DNA from: Micrasema longulum
Taxonomy: Eukaryota; Arthropoda; Insecta; Trichoptera; Brachycentridae
Reading direction: 5' to 3'
DNA: 64,000 bases
NCBI GenBank assembly: GCA_022494885.1
Contig: JAGVSM010000195.1
Location: 1-64,000 of the forward strand
Position numbers and translations under genes: made by a program. Positions within the stretch are counted from its first letter, which is position 1, and each line of letters begins with the position of its first letter. Shown piece after piece: positions 44,601 through 55,512 of this stretch. Below the pieces are notes generated by a model, which was not told the origin of the DNA, ran no database searches, and saw only the letters and a list, made by a program, of their open reading frames with translations.

Positions 44601-45547
44601 TCTCGCTTAAAGTGGCCGGTATCTCCGCAGCGAAAGCATTTACTTGGACTCCTCTTAGTCTGGTAGACCGACGCGGTTCTTTTATTTGAATTAACCGGGT
44701 AATCGTATCGGCCTTGTACAACTTCTGGTGGGATGGTTAACTGTTCATAATTCTGGCAAACCTTTTCGAGTTCAATTAACGAAGGGATGGTGCTGGACAC
44801 CAATACTGCGGCAAAACGAGGATGTAGTCCTTTCGTGATGACCTGCAACAGTTCCGAGTCAGATAGGCGATCCTCATCCATACCGTGATTTAGGGTGATT
44901 ATGCGCGCCATATAATCTGCCGAGAGTTCCGTTGCGAGTTGTCTTGATGTCCAGATGGACAGTTTGCGCTTTATTTTATAGTTCTGGTCCTCGAAGCGAG
45001 AAAGGAACTTTGCTTTTAAGCTTTCCCAAGATGTGACCTCCTTGCAGTGTGCCCGAAAGAAAATTAGTGCGCGGTCCCTTAAGAATTCCGGTAATGCACG
45101 GACGAGACATTCTTGTTCAAATCCGCGTGATGTCGATATTTCTTCAATTCTTAGGAAGAATTCTCTTAGATCCTCCTTTCCGGAGAACGGCAATACTGGC
45201 CAGTTGGAAAAGTTGACTGGACGTACAGAGGGTCGTGGTGCTGCGGGTGGTATGGTGATGCTTGAGCTGGTCAACGGTGTTTGGGTGGTGGTCGCAGGTA
45301 GTGAGGCAGTTGCTGTGTCCGTTTCCTCACTACTTTGGAGGAGGGATGTTTCCAAAGCAAGGTTGCCTGACGCGTGTGATCTGGTTATTGTAGCCACATG
45401 TGTGCTTGGGTTGGTAATTTCTGAATTAATTTCTGTTGCCTGCGCGCGTAATTCGGTTAATGTTGTACGTGGTTCAAAGCCTCTGATACGAACTGCCTTG
45501 GACAGGGTTTTAGTGTTAGCGGAGTTCACTCGAGGAATTATTTCCAT
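44453..45547 (-). CDS. gag: Gag polyprotein with CCHC zinc knuckle
   Basis: 364 residues, structural protein of the virus-like particle. The N-terminal 110 residues are T/S/P-rich and variable-looking. Residues about 112-270 fit the retrotransposon Gag capsid-like fold (WPVLPFSGKEDLREF, RALPEFLRDRALIFF, WESLKAKFLSRF). A single knuckle CFRCGDTGHFKRDC at 304-317 (C-x2-C-x4-H-x4-C) binds RNA, followed by a basic, proline-rich tail. The start ATG at 45547 is the first of the frame, 466 nt after the 5' LTR. The frame ends at TAG 44455-44453 right after the slip site. Intact. Confidence 0.95.
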   Translation of the reverse strand: MEIIPRVNSANTKTLSKAVRIRGFEPRTTLTELRAQATEINSEITNPSTHVATITRSHASGNLALETSLLQSSEETDTATASLPATTTQTPLTSSSITIPPAAPRPSVRPVNFSNWPVLPFSGKEDLREFFLRIEEISTSRGFEQECLVRALPEFLRDRALIFFRAHCKEVTSWESLKAKFLSRFEDQNYKIKRKLSIWTSRQLATELSADYMARIITLNHGMDEDRLSDSELLQVITKGLHPRFAAVLVSSTIPSLIELEKVCQNYEQLTIPPEVVQGRYDYPVNSNKRTASVYQTKRSPSKCFRCGDTGHFKRDCNKGRAPPRSDMPLRRSPRNHNPNKPPSMRVPDITRPPPLFPSNPKNV

Positions 45548-45993
45548 TTTGGAGCTGTTTTATATAAATTTAATTATTATTAACAAAACGTCGAGGATAA
45601 ATCTAGAACAACTGGCGAGTTACACGGAAGGAAGGAAAAAACGAGCATACGTTGATCTTGATAAATTAGTGTAGGCCGAATCCGAAAAGGAATAATAAAA
45701 AAAAATTACTTGTGGAAAAAATACTATTTGTAAAATTTTAATCAGGACTGACTCGCTTGTGACTGGTAGTACTATATTTCGAAATTTTACCTATTAAGAC
45801 GCGGAGATTTATGTTTTTGCAAATTCTTTTTCCCTATTGGTCATAAACATGGAAAATACAATGTTGCTTTTTAACAAACTCTAGAGAAAATTGTTATAAT
45901 TCTGTTCACCGCTATCACCAACAAGCAAGGAATTCGAATAGATAAAATAGTGATTTTACTTTTAATTTGTTAGTTCAGAGTAACTGGTAACTT
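45548..45993 (-). other. Gypsy 5' leader
   Basis: Untranslated leader between the primer-binding site and the gag start; expected to contain packaging signals. Open frames on the opposite strand here are shadows. Confidence 0.7.
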
Positions 45994-46011
45994 GCCCCAC
46001 GTTGGGCGCCA
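45994..46011 (-). other. Primer-binding site, tRNA-Lys type
   Basis: The minus-strand text is TGGCGCCCAACGTGGGGC, 2 nt after the 5' LTR. This is the 18-nt complement of the 3' end of tRNA-Lys(1,2), as used by several retroviruses and by gypsy-type elements. It primes minus-strand DNA synthesis. Confidence 0.92.
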
Positions 46012-46013
46012 AA

Positions 46014-47434
46014 TGTCATACTCTTTTTTAATATTAAATCTTACCTTGCGGCTAATAGTCTCAGGTAGAACTTGTTCTTTTTGATCTCAAGGTTCCTTGA
46101 AGGATAACATGGGTCCTTAGTTACTTTCCATTAGGTATTATTGCAAAATTCTAATAAAATACTGAATCTCTTGCTTGGTTGTGAACAACGGTGGGAAAAG
46201 ACAGAATAAAGTGGTTCATTTCAAGTTTATTTATTACAAATCAGTAAATTATAGTTTTACAGACAACGGACATATATGTTTCTCAAGATGTTCAACAATT
46301 ATTTATGAGGAACTTAATTATAGTAAACAGGATTAATAATAATTGGAGCAGAGATCTCTCCTAGTAAGAATTAAAATTGAAAATAGCCCATTATTAAAAG
46401 GATTCGAAATTAACCTAATGTGATTACTTCTAAGTGTCCTAGAACCGAAAATAATTTGGGCAGCGGTTCCCCGTAATGAGGATAAAGATTTGAATAATCC
46501 TGCGTATCCATTAGTTCACTGTAGTATTACATTAGGAGTCACTAATTTTCGAAGTATATTTCCACCAACCTTTATGAAGAGATGCACGCGAGGTACTCAC
46601 ATAATCCTCTGAGAGATTCGAACCATTCTATATTATTTTACTTGAGAAGGAAGTACTAGGAACACCAGCGATTACGAAGGATCCTAGAAATGGCGTCCTG
46701 TGTCGATTTGCCATTGAGGAGAAAAACTGCTGAGTCACGCCTCTGCAGGATGAATCAAAGAAAATGTCGACAACTCAGGTTCAAGGGCGAGATTCCAGGG
46801 TAACCTGACTCTCCATACTACAAAAAAATGTATTTCTTTACAAACGGCTCGAGAAAGTAAGTTAAAACAAAACAACAGTTCCGTACTGTATACTGTACTT
46901 ACTAAATGGAGATTTGTTAGTTGTTACGTGGTGTATAAGGCTAAACAGCCGTCATAATGGATTCTAGCTTAAAATGATCATACGTATCCGATCTGTGGAC
47001 AATAATGAAAAATTACAAATTTGTATAAGCGAAACAAGTTGATTTATATATTCGAAAGTTGTTGAAGACTTACCGGAAGCTGGTTTAATTAGAATACAAG
47101 TTTTTTTGGGCACAGCTCAACATGGTGCATAGGGAATTATACCAAAACTCCCATAGTTTTTGCGAGGGAAAACTGGCCTAGCGCAGCGTGGACACTGCTC
47201 GCGAACCAGATTGCAACTGGCTGGCTCGCCAGCCGCGAGCGCTACGGCCCTGTATTCAAAAAAACTAGTGTGGTGGGAGGTATCACGTGATCGCCGCGGA
47301 ATGGCTGGTGACCGCTGTCGGGTAAAGCGTTTATTTACGCGATTGATTTGTTTTCTATATTCAATTTTTACTTTTAAACTATAACGGTTCTGATTATCTT
47401 ATAGGTATAATTATTTTTGTCGCGGGACGCGACA
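46014..47434 (-). repeat. 5' LTR of the Gypsy element
   Basis: 1,421 bp, nearly identical to 37737-39159. It should contain the Pol II promoter and the transcript start; I could not place a TATA box with confidence. Confidence 0.96.
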
Positions 47435-47840
47435 ATATTACAAAACACACAATGAAAATAACAAAAACCTAACATAAGCCATACAGTTGTGGAGCTGTTG
47501 ATTCAGCATTGGTATGGGCGAATGAGACAATCCATTTTACTTCTACCTACCTCCACTATCCATTTTTTTTATAGCCTTTTTAAACATTTTCTCATTACTA
47601 ATTGCTTTAATAGATAGTGGAAGTAGGTTATAGATTTCAATTGAATAATACTCAAAATCCCTTTGTCCGAAAGTGGTATTAGTTTGTATTTGTTTAAGTT
47701 GTCTATGTGTTGAGGATCTAGTGATTATATTATTTGTATGTGATGTATTGTGGGGGTTATGTCTTTCATTTGAGTAAGAGTAGTTTTTGAATCTATAAGT
47801 GAGGATTGTTTTAGCGTATAATTGTTTTGGTGTCATAAGT
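47435..47840 (-). pseudogene. LINE C-terminal region, right part split by the Gypsy element
   Basis: The minus frame 47836-47543 reads LYAKTILTYRFKNYSY, then HNTSHTNNIITRSS, TTFGQRDFEYYSIEIYNLLP and FKKAIKKM, matching the C-terminus of Jockey-like LINE ORF2 ('HNTR...G-R-F-Y----YN-LP---'). The 3' UTR runs left to 47435 and continues at 37736 on the other side of the Gypsy insertion. Confidence 0.72.
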
Positions 47841-48152
47841 TGTGATTTATGGAATATTTATCCAGTAGATGTCTGTATCGGGACTCTGAGTATTATTTTA
47901 AAGATTGATTTTTGTGCAACAAATACACTATTTAAAACTGTGTCACTCACAAAATTGATTGGCACAATGCAAAATAAATCTTTAAAAGTTCCTGTACATT
48001 AATTATATTTCGAATTGTTTTGAATATATACGTTAATCTCTTAAGTTTATTAGACTATTATAATTAATCTCTTATTTACTTTTAGGCAACTGACATAATA
48101 TGATTCGTGCCCAAAACGAATCTGGTTCACTATAATCAAACTATTTAAATCC
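47841..48152. other. Unassigned; may include more of the LINE
   Basis: TGTATCGGGACTCTGAGTA and neighbouring text could be upstream LINE coding sequence on the minus strand, but frames are broken. Confidence 0.3.
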
Positions 48153-48155
48153 CAG

Positions 48156-48398
48156 GGCCCCGATTACAATGGGAAATTAACATTTATCTTCAATTTTATC
48201 TACTAAGTAAAATTAGGTTTTCTGTTAAAAAAACAGAATATGAATACATTATTTTCTTCTAAACATGTTCAATTATAGGTTACCGACGAAGATACTTTAA
48301 ATGTTCATGCAAATATATCCATTTTCGCACACAAATATCGGTTTTTCTTTATAGACAGCCGAAGATAACTCTGTTAACTTCCCATTGTAATCGGGGCC
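48156..48398. mobile_element. MITE family D, copy 2
   Basis: 243 bp, the best preserved copy. TIRs GGCCCCGATTACAATGGGAA on both ends, CAG at 48153-48155 and 48399-48401. The interior has ATGTTCAATTATAGG and CCGACGAAGATACTTT. Non-coding. Confidence 0.87.
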
Positions 48399-48428
48399 CA
48401 GCTATGATACATACTAGTTACTATGTAC

Positions 48429-49266
48429 CAGTGGCGAGCGGTGATTTTTTTATAGGTAATATATAAAAAATGTTCATTAATTTTTACCTACATATAAGTA
48501 CATAATATAAAAGTAATATGTATGTTTAAATGTGTGCACACGTGTGTGCGTGTGTGTGTGTGAATGGTATATGGAGATATATAAATAAACATATATGTAA
48601 GTCTGCCTTAGCACGGGTCTTCTCCTACATGGTATTACTGTATATTACAAAATAATATATATAAAAATGGCTAATTTTTCTGTGGTTCTGTAAAAATCGA
48701 CTCAAACATCAATTTTATAATTAACTTAACGAAATACGTAGCTTTACTCTACACTATTTTAATACAACACTTGTACTAAACTTGTGATTGATAAAAATGA
48801 TAGAAATGTCAACACTGAGCACTGGCCGATTCCTTTTAAAATAAATAATGCCCAAAACGGCCACCTTGAACGCCACATGTTATATCTGATACGTATAGAA
48901 AAACTGTCCTTCGAAATACTAGTTTCCAAATAGCGAATCTTCAAATAATATTTTCAATCTGCAAGCTTGTTTTAGTACAAAAAAACCGCGACAGGATTAA
49001 CGATATAAAATATAGTGTACGTTTTTGTATGGAGGAACAAGCTGAGGTGATCTGCTAGTTTCATCGTTCGCTGAGAACGGACTGGGCGCTGGGCGCACTT
49101 TATAGATTTTTCTTTGTTAGAAGATTGAACGGCGGTTTTGATTTATAACAAATATTAATGATAATATTTATTTTCCCATAAACAAAGTTACCATGAAACA
49201 TTATTATCGAAAGTCAAATATAATGGTAAGCGGTGCATAATCGCTCATTGGGACGATTCGCCTCTG
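48429..49266. mobile_element. Non-autonomous hAT-like transposon, copy 2
   Basis: 838 bp, about 75-80% like copy 1 (18357-19133). The ends are CAGTGGCGAGCGGTGATT and, reverse-complemented, CAGAGGCGAATCGTCC. Flanks CTATGTAC (48421-48428) and CTGTGTAC (49267-49274) are an 8-bp duplication with one change. A GT/GC-rich microsatellite at 48533-48564 has expanded inside. No transposase. Confidence 0.83.
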
Positions 49267-49274
49267 CTGTGTAC

Positions 49275-49967
49275 GTACAAGCTTAATGAAAAATGAAACA
49301 AAAATGCAGTTACACTAGCATTATGGTGAAGTTCTAAAGACATTCGCAATGATTCGTCATGTTTTCAATATCCTCCGATCAATTCGATTCTCCCATTGAT
49401 AAAATCCAAAATAGGTACAATAAGTATTATGTGCAACTACGAGATTTTTCTCCCAAAGAAACCTTGGGCTCATCAAATCTGTATTCTTTATTTGCTTACT
49501 CGTAATCTCCCAACTTAATCGGTTTCGTCTGGCCCTTGGCACTAAAAATATGACGGGTTATGTCGAGGAAAATTTTGCATTACCGCACTAATGTTTTGCC
49601 TAGTTGCAAATTAACATTAAACGTGTTTTACTTTATTAATACAAATGTACAATAAATGAACAAAGTGCGATTCGAAATAAATTTACTTAGATATGTCGAT
49701 GGTACAATTTCCAGCTTAACTCTTAAAATACTGTTGTAAATAAATCCTTTTGCGCGCGGTGATGTAACATCGTGTTACCATTAGTAAAAGACGGAATATT
49801 CTAAAGTTCAGACATTAAAAAAAAATATAGGGACATACTGTTTAAATATTAATAATTTAGCCCTGATATACCACAATAAATTAAAAATCATAAATTCGCC
49901 GCTCATATTACGCGCGTGTATCCCCCCGTCAATGTCATCATCCGACTGAAGACTGATTCTGTTTAAC
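49275..49967. other. Unassigned sequence
   Basis: No gene recognised. Confidence 0.35.
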
Positions 49968-50186
49968 ACAAAACTCACCACAGAACAGCGTCTCTGTTTT
50001 CCTTGTTATGAGTTCTATCTTCGTGCTCTCTCTTATACAGACGTGTTGCTGAATTAGAGGGCATTCATTCTTCGCGTAGCAAGGATACATGTTTTTTGTA
50101 GTATCATCCAGCATAGATATACAAATTTTACTTTGCAAATCCAGTGGGAAAGTGTCTATTTGAAGATTACAGAAATACGAGTTCAT
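49968..50186 (-). CDS. Candidate host exon, Cys-rich (weak)
   Basis: A minus-strand frame starting at 50186 encodes about 73 residues before the string GTGAGT (49973-49968), a perfect 5' splice-donor sequence. Residues 6-17 read CNLQIDTFPLDL, which matches most of the Cys-loop receptor signature (C-x-L-x-I-x2-F-P-x-D). The closing Cys lies two residues later than required and the following sequence does not resemble a receptor. Eight cysteines in total. It may be a real exon, an exon fossil or chance. I do not assign a function. Confidence 0.2.
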
Positions 50187-50952
50187 CGTTTAAAAAAAAT
50201 TAGTGAGATATAATATCAAGTCTTGTGTCCTATGTCGACTAGTGTGGCATCACAGCCACACTAGAGTTAAATTCACCCCAAGTGTTTAACTCCACATTTT
50301 TCTCAATTTATATAGTGAATAAATATGGTAGCTTGATAACAGATCTCTCTTAAATCAAAACATTTAGCACAATGTATTTACGTAATCAACACATTTTTTA
50401 ACAGGAATGTTTCTCCTCAAATTTGTTAGTAGATTAATATATATATTTTAGTTAAAGTTTGCCGATTGGATTGACTTTTGTATTGTAAATTCGTGAATGT
50501 CTCCGCTCAGAATGTAATAGACAAAGCTTAATTCAAGGTTCCCAGCATTTCTAAACCTGGCCATGACCCCTTCAATTTAAGCAGGTGGTAAGCATGGAAT
50601 CCTACATCTTTTTTTCTGTCAAATTAGTCAACGGTTTAGATTCAGCGTCATTACTCATTTAATTCATCTGAGAAAAAAAAATTTTAAACCACGATCCTTT
50701 TAAATATTCTTCCATCGTAAATCATAATAAAACATACATATGGCAACTAAATCATTTGTTTATTTATTCATTAAAGGTGGCTTTAAAAATTAAAGTCAAT
50801 AGTATTCACTTGAATTTGTCTAGAGAAATAACGCGTAGGTAACCTAATCACGCAGTACCGAAAATTGTACATCTTTAAAATTAAAATATTGGAAGTTATT
50901 TGTTATTTATTGTAGAAATAAAAAAGTGTTTAAACTTTTTTGTTTGTTTTAT
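50187..50952. other. Unassigned sequence
   Basis: No gene or repeat boundary recognised. Confidence 0.35.
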
Positions 50953-51753
50953 CTACAGGGCTTATGACCTGTCATTGGCTGGTTTAAGTGGCCACTTTAC
51001 ACACTGTAACATTTCCAATTCTGCCCATATTTGAACATCTATATTCCTTCAATTCTTTTATCTGTTGATGTTTGTGAAGTTAAAGAGCTGAAACCTTTAT
51101 TTATACGGGTGAGATTCGTGTAATTGAATTAATTCACCTACATACTAGGCAACGCCTGAACTTTTATTTTTTCAATTTCTATACTTCTTCACGGACCAGG
51201 TGGATTTATCAACAATATTTAAGTCAATTGAGTAATCTTTCGTCATTATTTTACAACGAATTAGTCAATTCTGTATTTATCAACAATATTTTGAGTTTGT
51301 AAAATAAAACTGGATTTAACTCCCCGGGGTGCTGTTAACATTGACATATTACAACAGAGATGAAGTATATGTTAGAGAAGGTAATACAGAAGTCAAGGCA
51401 TCTACATGGCTTATGACCTTTCATTGGCTGGTTTAAGTGGACATTTTACACGCTATGTAACATTAACCATTCTGCCCATATTTGAACATCTATATCCCTT
51501 CAATTCTTTCATCTGCTTATGTTTGTGAAGTTAAAGAGCTGAAACTTTTATTCATGCGGGTGAGATTTGTGTAATTGAATAAACTCACCTGCATGCTAGG
51601 CAACGCCTGAAAAAAATATTTTTTAATTTATATACCTCTTCATGAACCAGGTGGATTTATCAACAATATTTAATTATATGTCATAAGCCCTGTAGATGCC
51701 TTGACTTCTATATTACCTTATCTTAAATTTACTTAATCTCTGTTGTAATAAAA
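50953..51753. mobile_element. Repeat family E, two direct copies with inverted ends
   Basis: Blocks at 50953-51215 and 51400-51675 are direct repeats (about 85% alike) sharing CATTGGCTGGTTTAAGTGG, TCTGCCCATATTTGAACATC, GTGAAGTTAAAGAGCTGAAA, TAGGCAACGCCTGAA and CAGGTGGATTTATCAACAAT. The second is bounded by inverted repeats of about 70 bp (51344-51414 and 51677-51753) containing AAGTCAAGGCATCTACA. CTACAGGGCTTATGAC at 50953 also pairs with the complement at 51680-51695. Fragments occur at 59955 and 63380. Non-coding. Confidence 0.7.
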
Positions 51754-51767
51754 TAATATTATTAACA

Positions 51768-51900
51768 TTTAAAGCATTAAATTTGTGGTCAAACATTTTT
51801 TTTAATGTTTTGTATATAACCACTTACTGACTTTTCTTTGTTTACCGGTTTCGAGACGTACCCGCCTCTCCGTCAGGACACCAATTGAACTAACTAATGA
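51768..51900 (-). repeat. Dispersed repeat with hammerhead-like hairpin (copy 3)
   Basis: The minus strand reads GTGTCCTGACGGAGAGGCGG, GTACGTCTCGAAACCGGTA, then AAGTGGTTATATAC and TTTGACCACAAA. This copy keeps the CTGA of the hammerhead core, but its last core A is G. Stem II is GAGGCG/CGTCTC with one G-U pair. Confidence 0.5.
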
Positions 51901-52770
51901 AACGTCATTCGTCTTTCATTTCTTTAATAAAATATATATCTTTATTTACCATAAAATAAGTTTACAATTTTGATTTTTGTATGTTTCACACATTTTAATG
52001 TAATTAATCTTTTTAGAATACTTATTGTGTGTCTGTCTAATTTTTTTTTCTTAACGTCCAATACCTTACATTTGCAGCATAAAATTTAATATAATGCTAA
52101 TTTGTAACGGTTATTTAAATAAATAAATATTTAACAATACAAATAACCTACCAGTACCTCTATTGATATCAGATTATTTACTCAGTAACCGTTTGTGTTT
52201 TGTATATCTTTTCAAATCACATTTAATATCATTATTCTTCATTATTAACGGTGGTCTTAATCTTTTCTATTTAGTTTAGAGTTTAGAAGCACCTGACAAC
52301 GGTACTTTGAAACGCCCGTAGAGACATTGATGCAATCTTGTAAATAAAAACAGCTACTATTCTCTCGGCGAACGAATGAAAGAAAAATGTAGTTTTTGTT
52401 CCGTCTAAAAAGATAAGCGTTTAACTAACAATAATAATCGCCGCTGGAATACGAATACTGAATAACAATGGCTTTAATTTTTACGTCACATCTTACCGCA
52501 AGAAACTATTAATTAATAAAAACAGTGACGTTATTAAGAATTTTGTATGCACTTTAAAAAAAGGATGCATCTGTATGATGGAAGCCGGTGGAAGCATGGG
52601 AGCTCATTACATGTTATTTTTTTTTTTATATATAACGGTTCAAAGAACCATTTACAGTAAAAAGTTTTACAGAAATAATCACAGCAGTGAACAATTCATT
52701 ATGTAATATATTATATAAAATATAACTATATAATTCAACTGAATAATTAAAACTGAACAAATTTAAGTTT
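51901..52770. other. Unassigned AT-rich sequence
   Basis: No gene recognised. Confidence 0.35.
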
Positions 52771-52915
52771 GTAAGTGAAAATTCTTGATGGAAGTTCATT
52801 GTAATTTATTATATAAATTAAACACGAGTGATACTTTAATCCACAAATTTGGAATATCCAGTGATTGGTTTTATCGCTTTCGCGACATCTTCGAGACTGG
52901 TATCTTTATTAAAGA
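52771..52915 (-). repeat. Second hammerhead-like repeat family, copy 1
   Basis: On the minus strand: GATACCAGTCTCGAAGATGT, CGCGAAAGCGA, then AAACC and a tail with ATTCCAAATTTGTGGATTAA and ACTTCCATCAAGAATTTT. It matches 58011-58190. The order resembles the 425/1405/51768 family (a CGAAGA-like core, short stem with GAAA loop, GAAACC). Confidence 0.45.
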
Positions 52916-53219
52916 GTTAAATGTATTTATACAAAACAGAGGTAAGGATAGATTTGATAATGATCCTTAAGATACAAATAACTTTACTTAATTTACTTAC
53001 ATATAACTTTGAATTATCTATCCTAACAAATTAGTTAAAGTAAAATATTTTTTGGAAAAACTGCAAAAAAGTAAAAAAGAAACATAACATATCTAAGGTG
53101 ACAAATAAACGATAACAATTAAAGTGAGAAAATCTTATGTTCTAAATATAAATATAACAAAGTAAAACTGAAAATAATTTAGCATAAACATAAAGTGGCT
53201 AGTATTTATCTAGGTAATA
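52916..53219. other. Unassigned AT-rich sequence
   Basis: No gene recognised. Confidence 0.3.
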
Positions 53220-53560
53220 GTGAAAAAGATAAATAATGCTACAATAAAAAAAATGATCGGAACCAGCATGAACACGATCACAATACTAGAGAAAAGAACA
53301 AAATTAGACTTCCATTTAAGAAAAAGGCAAAGTCAAAATTCAATTTTATTTAAAACAATTAAAAAGTATTACGAAATGGAAAAAATTATTTATGAAGAAA
53401 AAAACATATCAAAATTTAAAATAATGGTCAAGACAAATTTATAAATTAAATATATTTGTAATGTTATTATTAGAACACACATAACAATATGTATGATATG
53501 TGTGCCCTACTTTAAGATTTAAATAAAATAAAAAAAATAATACTTTATAAATAATACGTT
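53220..53560 (+). pseudogene. Possible LINE C-terminus (weak)
   Basis: A 74-residue K/I-rich frame (RTKLDFHLRKRQSQNSILFK, YYEMEKIIYEEKN, SKFKIMVK) followed by an A-rich tail at 53520-53548. The 'F---G--S--Y---K-YN------FK--' rhythm suggests a LINE C-terminus, but key residues are not clear. Confidence 0.3.
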
Positions 53561-54239
53561 TTTTGGATCAATATGAAAGCTGAAATAATCTTAATAACAC
53601 CTTTATTTTATCAGTTAGTAGGAAGAAGTTGGAATTCGGCAATAAATCCACAAATGTATAATTCAAAAAACGTTCCGACATAAATCTTTTTTTCTGATAC
53701 TTATTTTATTATTCTTAAAAAATACTAAATCAGTTCTGTTTTGAGGTGCGAAAAACGGGAATACGAGACCTCGATTTTGTCGATTTTAGCCAAGCGTAAT
53801 CAGTCCGACGCGACTTTTAGTTGTCTTTTGTCACAGCGTTCGGGGAGGCATTTGCGAGAGAGTGATAGAAAAACTACATTTAAATACCTATTCATCAAAC
53901 CGCTCTTCCGCAATATTTCATAAAAAGTCAAATTATCCATGTAATAGCTTTGGTATCTGCGTAAATATATTCGTTGTTCGAGCAATTATTTGTTACTTCA
54001 ATTGACCGCCTGCATTTTCCGAAACATCTCTCGATCCTACCTTGTAATAAAATGTATTCATTAAGTTTATTTATGAGTAGTGCACCCGCATGAACTGCAC
54101 CGTGATCACACAATCGTGCATTGTTTATGCAGGGTAAACTTGCGAAATTTACATATCACTTCCTACAAAAGTAAACAATTGTGTTGGCAGTATTCGTTTA
54201 CTGTCAATAAACTCTCGACCGCGGAGTTGCAAAACCCTC
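53561..54239. other. Unassigned sequence
   Basis: Short open frames on both strands at 53740-54110 have no domain. Confidence 0.3.
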
Positions 54240-54789
54240 TGATAAACAGCCTCATCATCATCATCAGTAGCGCTACAGCCCGCTGTGGGCCCTGGCCTCC
54301 TGCAGAATATGTCTCTATTCTCTAGTTCGTCAGGCCAATTGCTCTTATTTCCCTTTCCACATAATCCAGCCATCTTAATTTTAGCCTGCCTCTGCTTCGT
54401 CTGCCTTCCGGAGTGGTATAAAGAATCTTTTTTGGGGTGCGTTTATCATTCGTTCTGTGCACATGGCCCAACCATTGTAATCTTATTTTGATAAATTGTG
54501 CAATGTTGGGATCGCCATACAGTGCCTCTAATTCGTGATTAAACCGTCTCCTCCTCACTCCGTTTTGGTTGACAGTACCAAATATCTTCCTTAATATTTT
54601 TCTTTCAAATACTAACACCATATTTTCATCTCTTTTGGTCATAACCCAGCATTCGGCACCATATGCAATGACCGGTCTAAGGAGTGTTTTGTAAATAATG
54701 GTCTTAGTTTTTCTAGTGAGCAATTTGGATCCCAGATGTTTAAACAAGCCATAATAACATCTGTCGATAGCCGTGCTCTCAGAAGGCAT
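54240..54789 (-). pseudogene. RTE-like LINE C-terminal region, 155-codon open frame
   Basis: The minus frame reads TKTIIYKTLLRPVIAYGAEC, WVMTKRDENMVLVFERKILR, KIFGTVNQNGVRRRRFNHEL, RLQWLGHVHR, PEGRRSRGRLKLRWLDYVER. 'LRPV--YG-E-W---K-DE--L--FERK-LR-I-G' then 'WLGHV-R' and 'G-R-RGR-K-RW-D-V' define the RT thumb and C-terminus of RTE/R4-like LINEs. The 3' end carries GATGATGATGATG (54250-54263). The frame is open but the catalytic domain is absent. Confidence 0.8.
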
Positions 54790-55216
54790 CGGCAGTATAT
54801 GGCCCAGCCGACCGCTTCGCCTCCGCTTGATGACAGTTGTCCCGCAGTTTGCTTAATAAACCTGCATAATAAACCTAAATACACTTACCCTCGTAAACAA
54901 AATATTACATCAAAAATGTTTCTTGATATATAATTTATTCTAGTATGTATTTACGTAAATGTCGCACACATCACGACTGAGCAGGTGACGTCTGTCAATC
55001 GTCGCATCGTAATAGTCAATGGTAAATCCATGTTTTACCGATCGATATGTTCCCGCAGTTGGCTTCAGTTTCAAAATATTGGGGTACCCGGAATTAGGCA
55101 ACTACCCCATAAATGGGGACTTTCCTCTAATATGGACAACTTATATAGAGCCAGTTTCGTAATAAACCTCAGAGACGCTTTACAAAAGTGATTTTATGCA
55201 ATGTTTCATTTAATTT
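54790..55216. other. Unassigned; may include more LINE sequence
   Basis: 54790-54840 probably belongs to the LINE upstream of the preserved frame. Nothing else is recognised. Confidence 0.3.
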
Positions 55217-55512
55217 CGTCGGGTTCGATTCCCGGCGTTGGTCGTCATAAAATATTTATTTGAAGATGTGTTTTTACACTCAACTATTTCTTAGTCTCTG
55301 GACTGGCACCTGAAGCACAAGGCTGATCATCTTACCTTCATTTAACAAAAATGATCAAGATACGATCCAATCGGAATACCAATGCCTCACTGAGGACTGA
55401 GTGCGAATACGGAAATAGTAAATCGGCATTGTTTGTCTACCAACACTGCAGTTAGTGTACGAATACAGTGCCCCATGCACCACTAGGTATGAACAGGTAA
55501 TGAAAAATGTAA
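55217..55512 (+). mobile_element. SINE family A, 5' truncated and diverged
   Basis: Begins at box B (GGGTTCGATTCCCGGCG) and continues with TGGACTGGCACCTGAAGC, GGCTGATCATCTTACCTTC and a tail with GTGCCCCATGCACCACTAGG. Contains about 70 bp of extra sequence relative to 20029-20252. Confidence 0.75.

Larger units (their letters stand above)
37737..47434 (-). mobile_element. Full-length Ty3/Gypsy LTR retrotransposon
   Basis: A 9,698-bp element. LTRs at 37737-39159 (3') and 46014-47434 (5') start and end TGTC...GACA. ATAT is duplicated at 37733-37736 and 47435-47438. The minus-strand order is 5' LTR, tRNA-Lys primer-binding site, leader, gag, pol (protease, RT, RNase H, integrase), a non-coding 2.1-kb region, a weak purine tract AAGTGGAG (39160-39167), and the 3' LTR. 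The order RT-RNase H-integrase defines Ty3/Gypsy. There is no envelope frame, so it is a retrotransposon, not an errantivirus. The LTRs differ by about three substitutions and two 1-nt indels over 1.42 kb, so insertion is recent. It sits within an older LINE. One integrase catalytic residue is lost (see pol). Confidence 0.97.

Noticed and set aside
45033..45674. 213-codon plus-strand frame over gag
   Set aside because: It is the antisense shadow of gag; residues show no domain.
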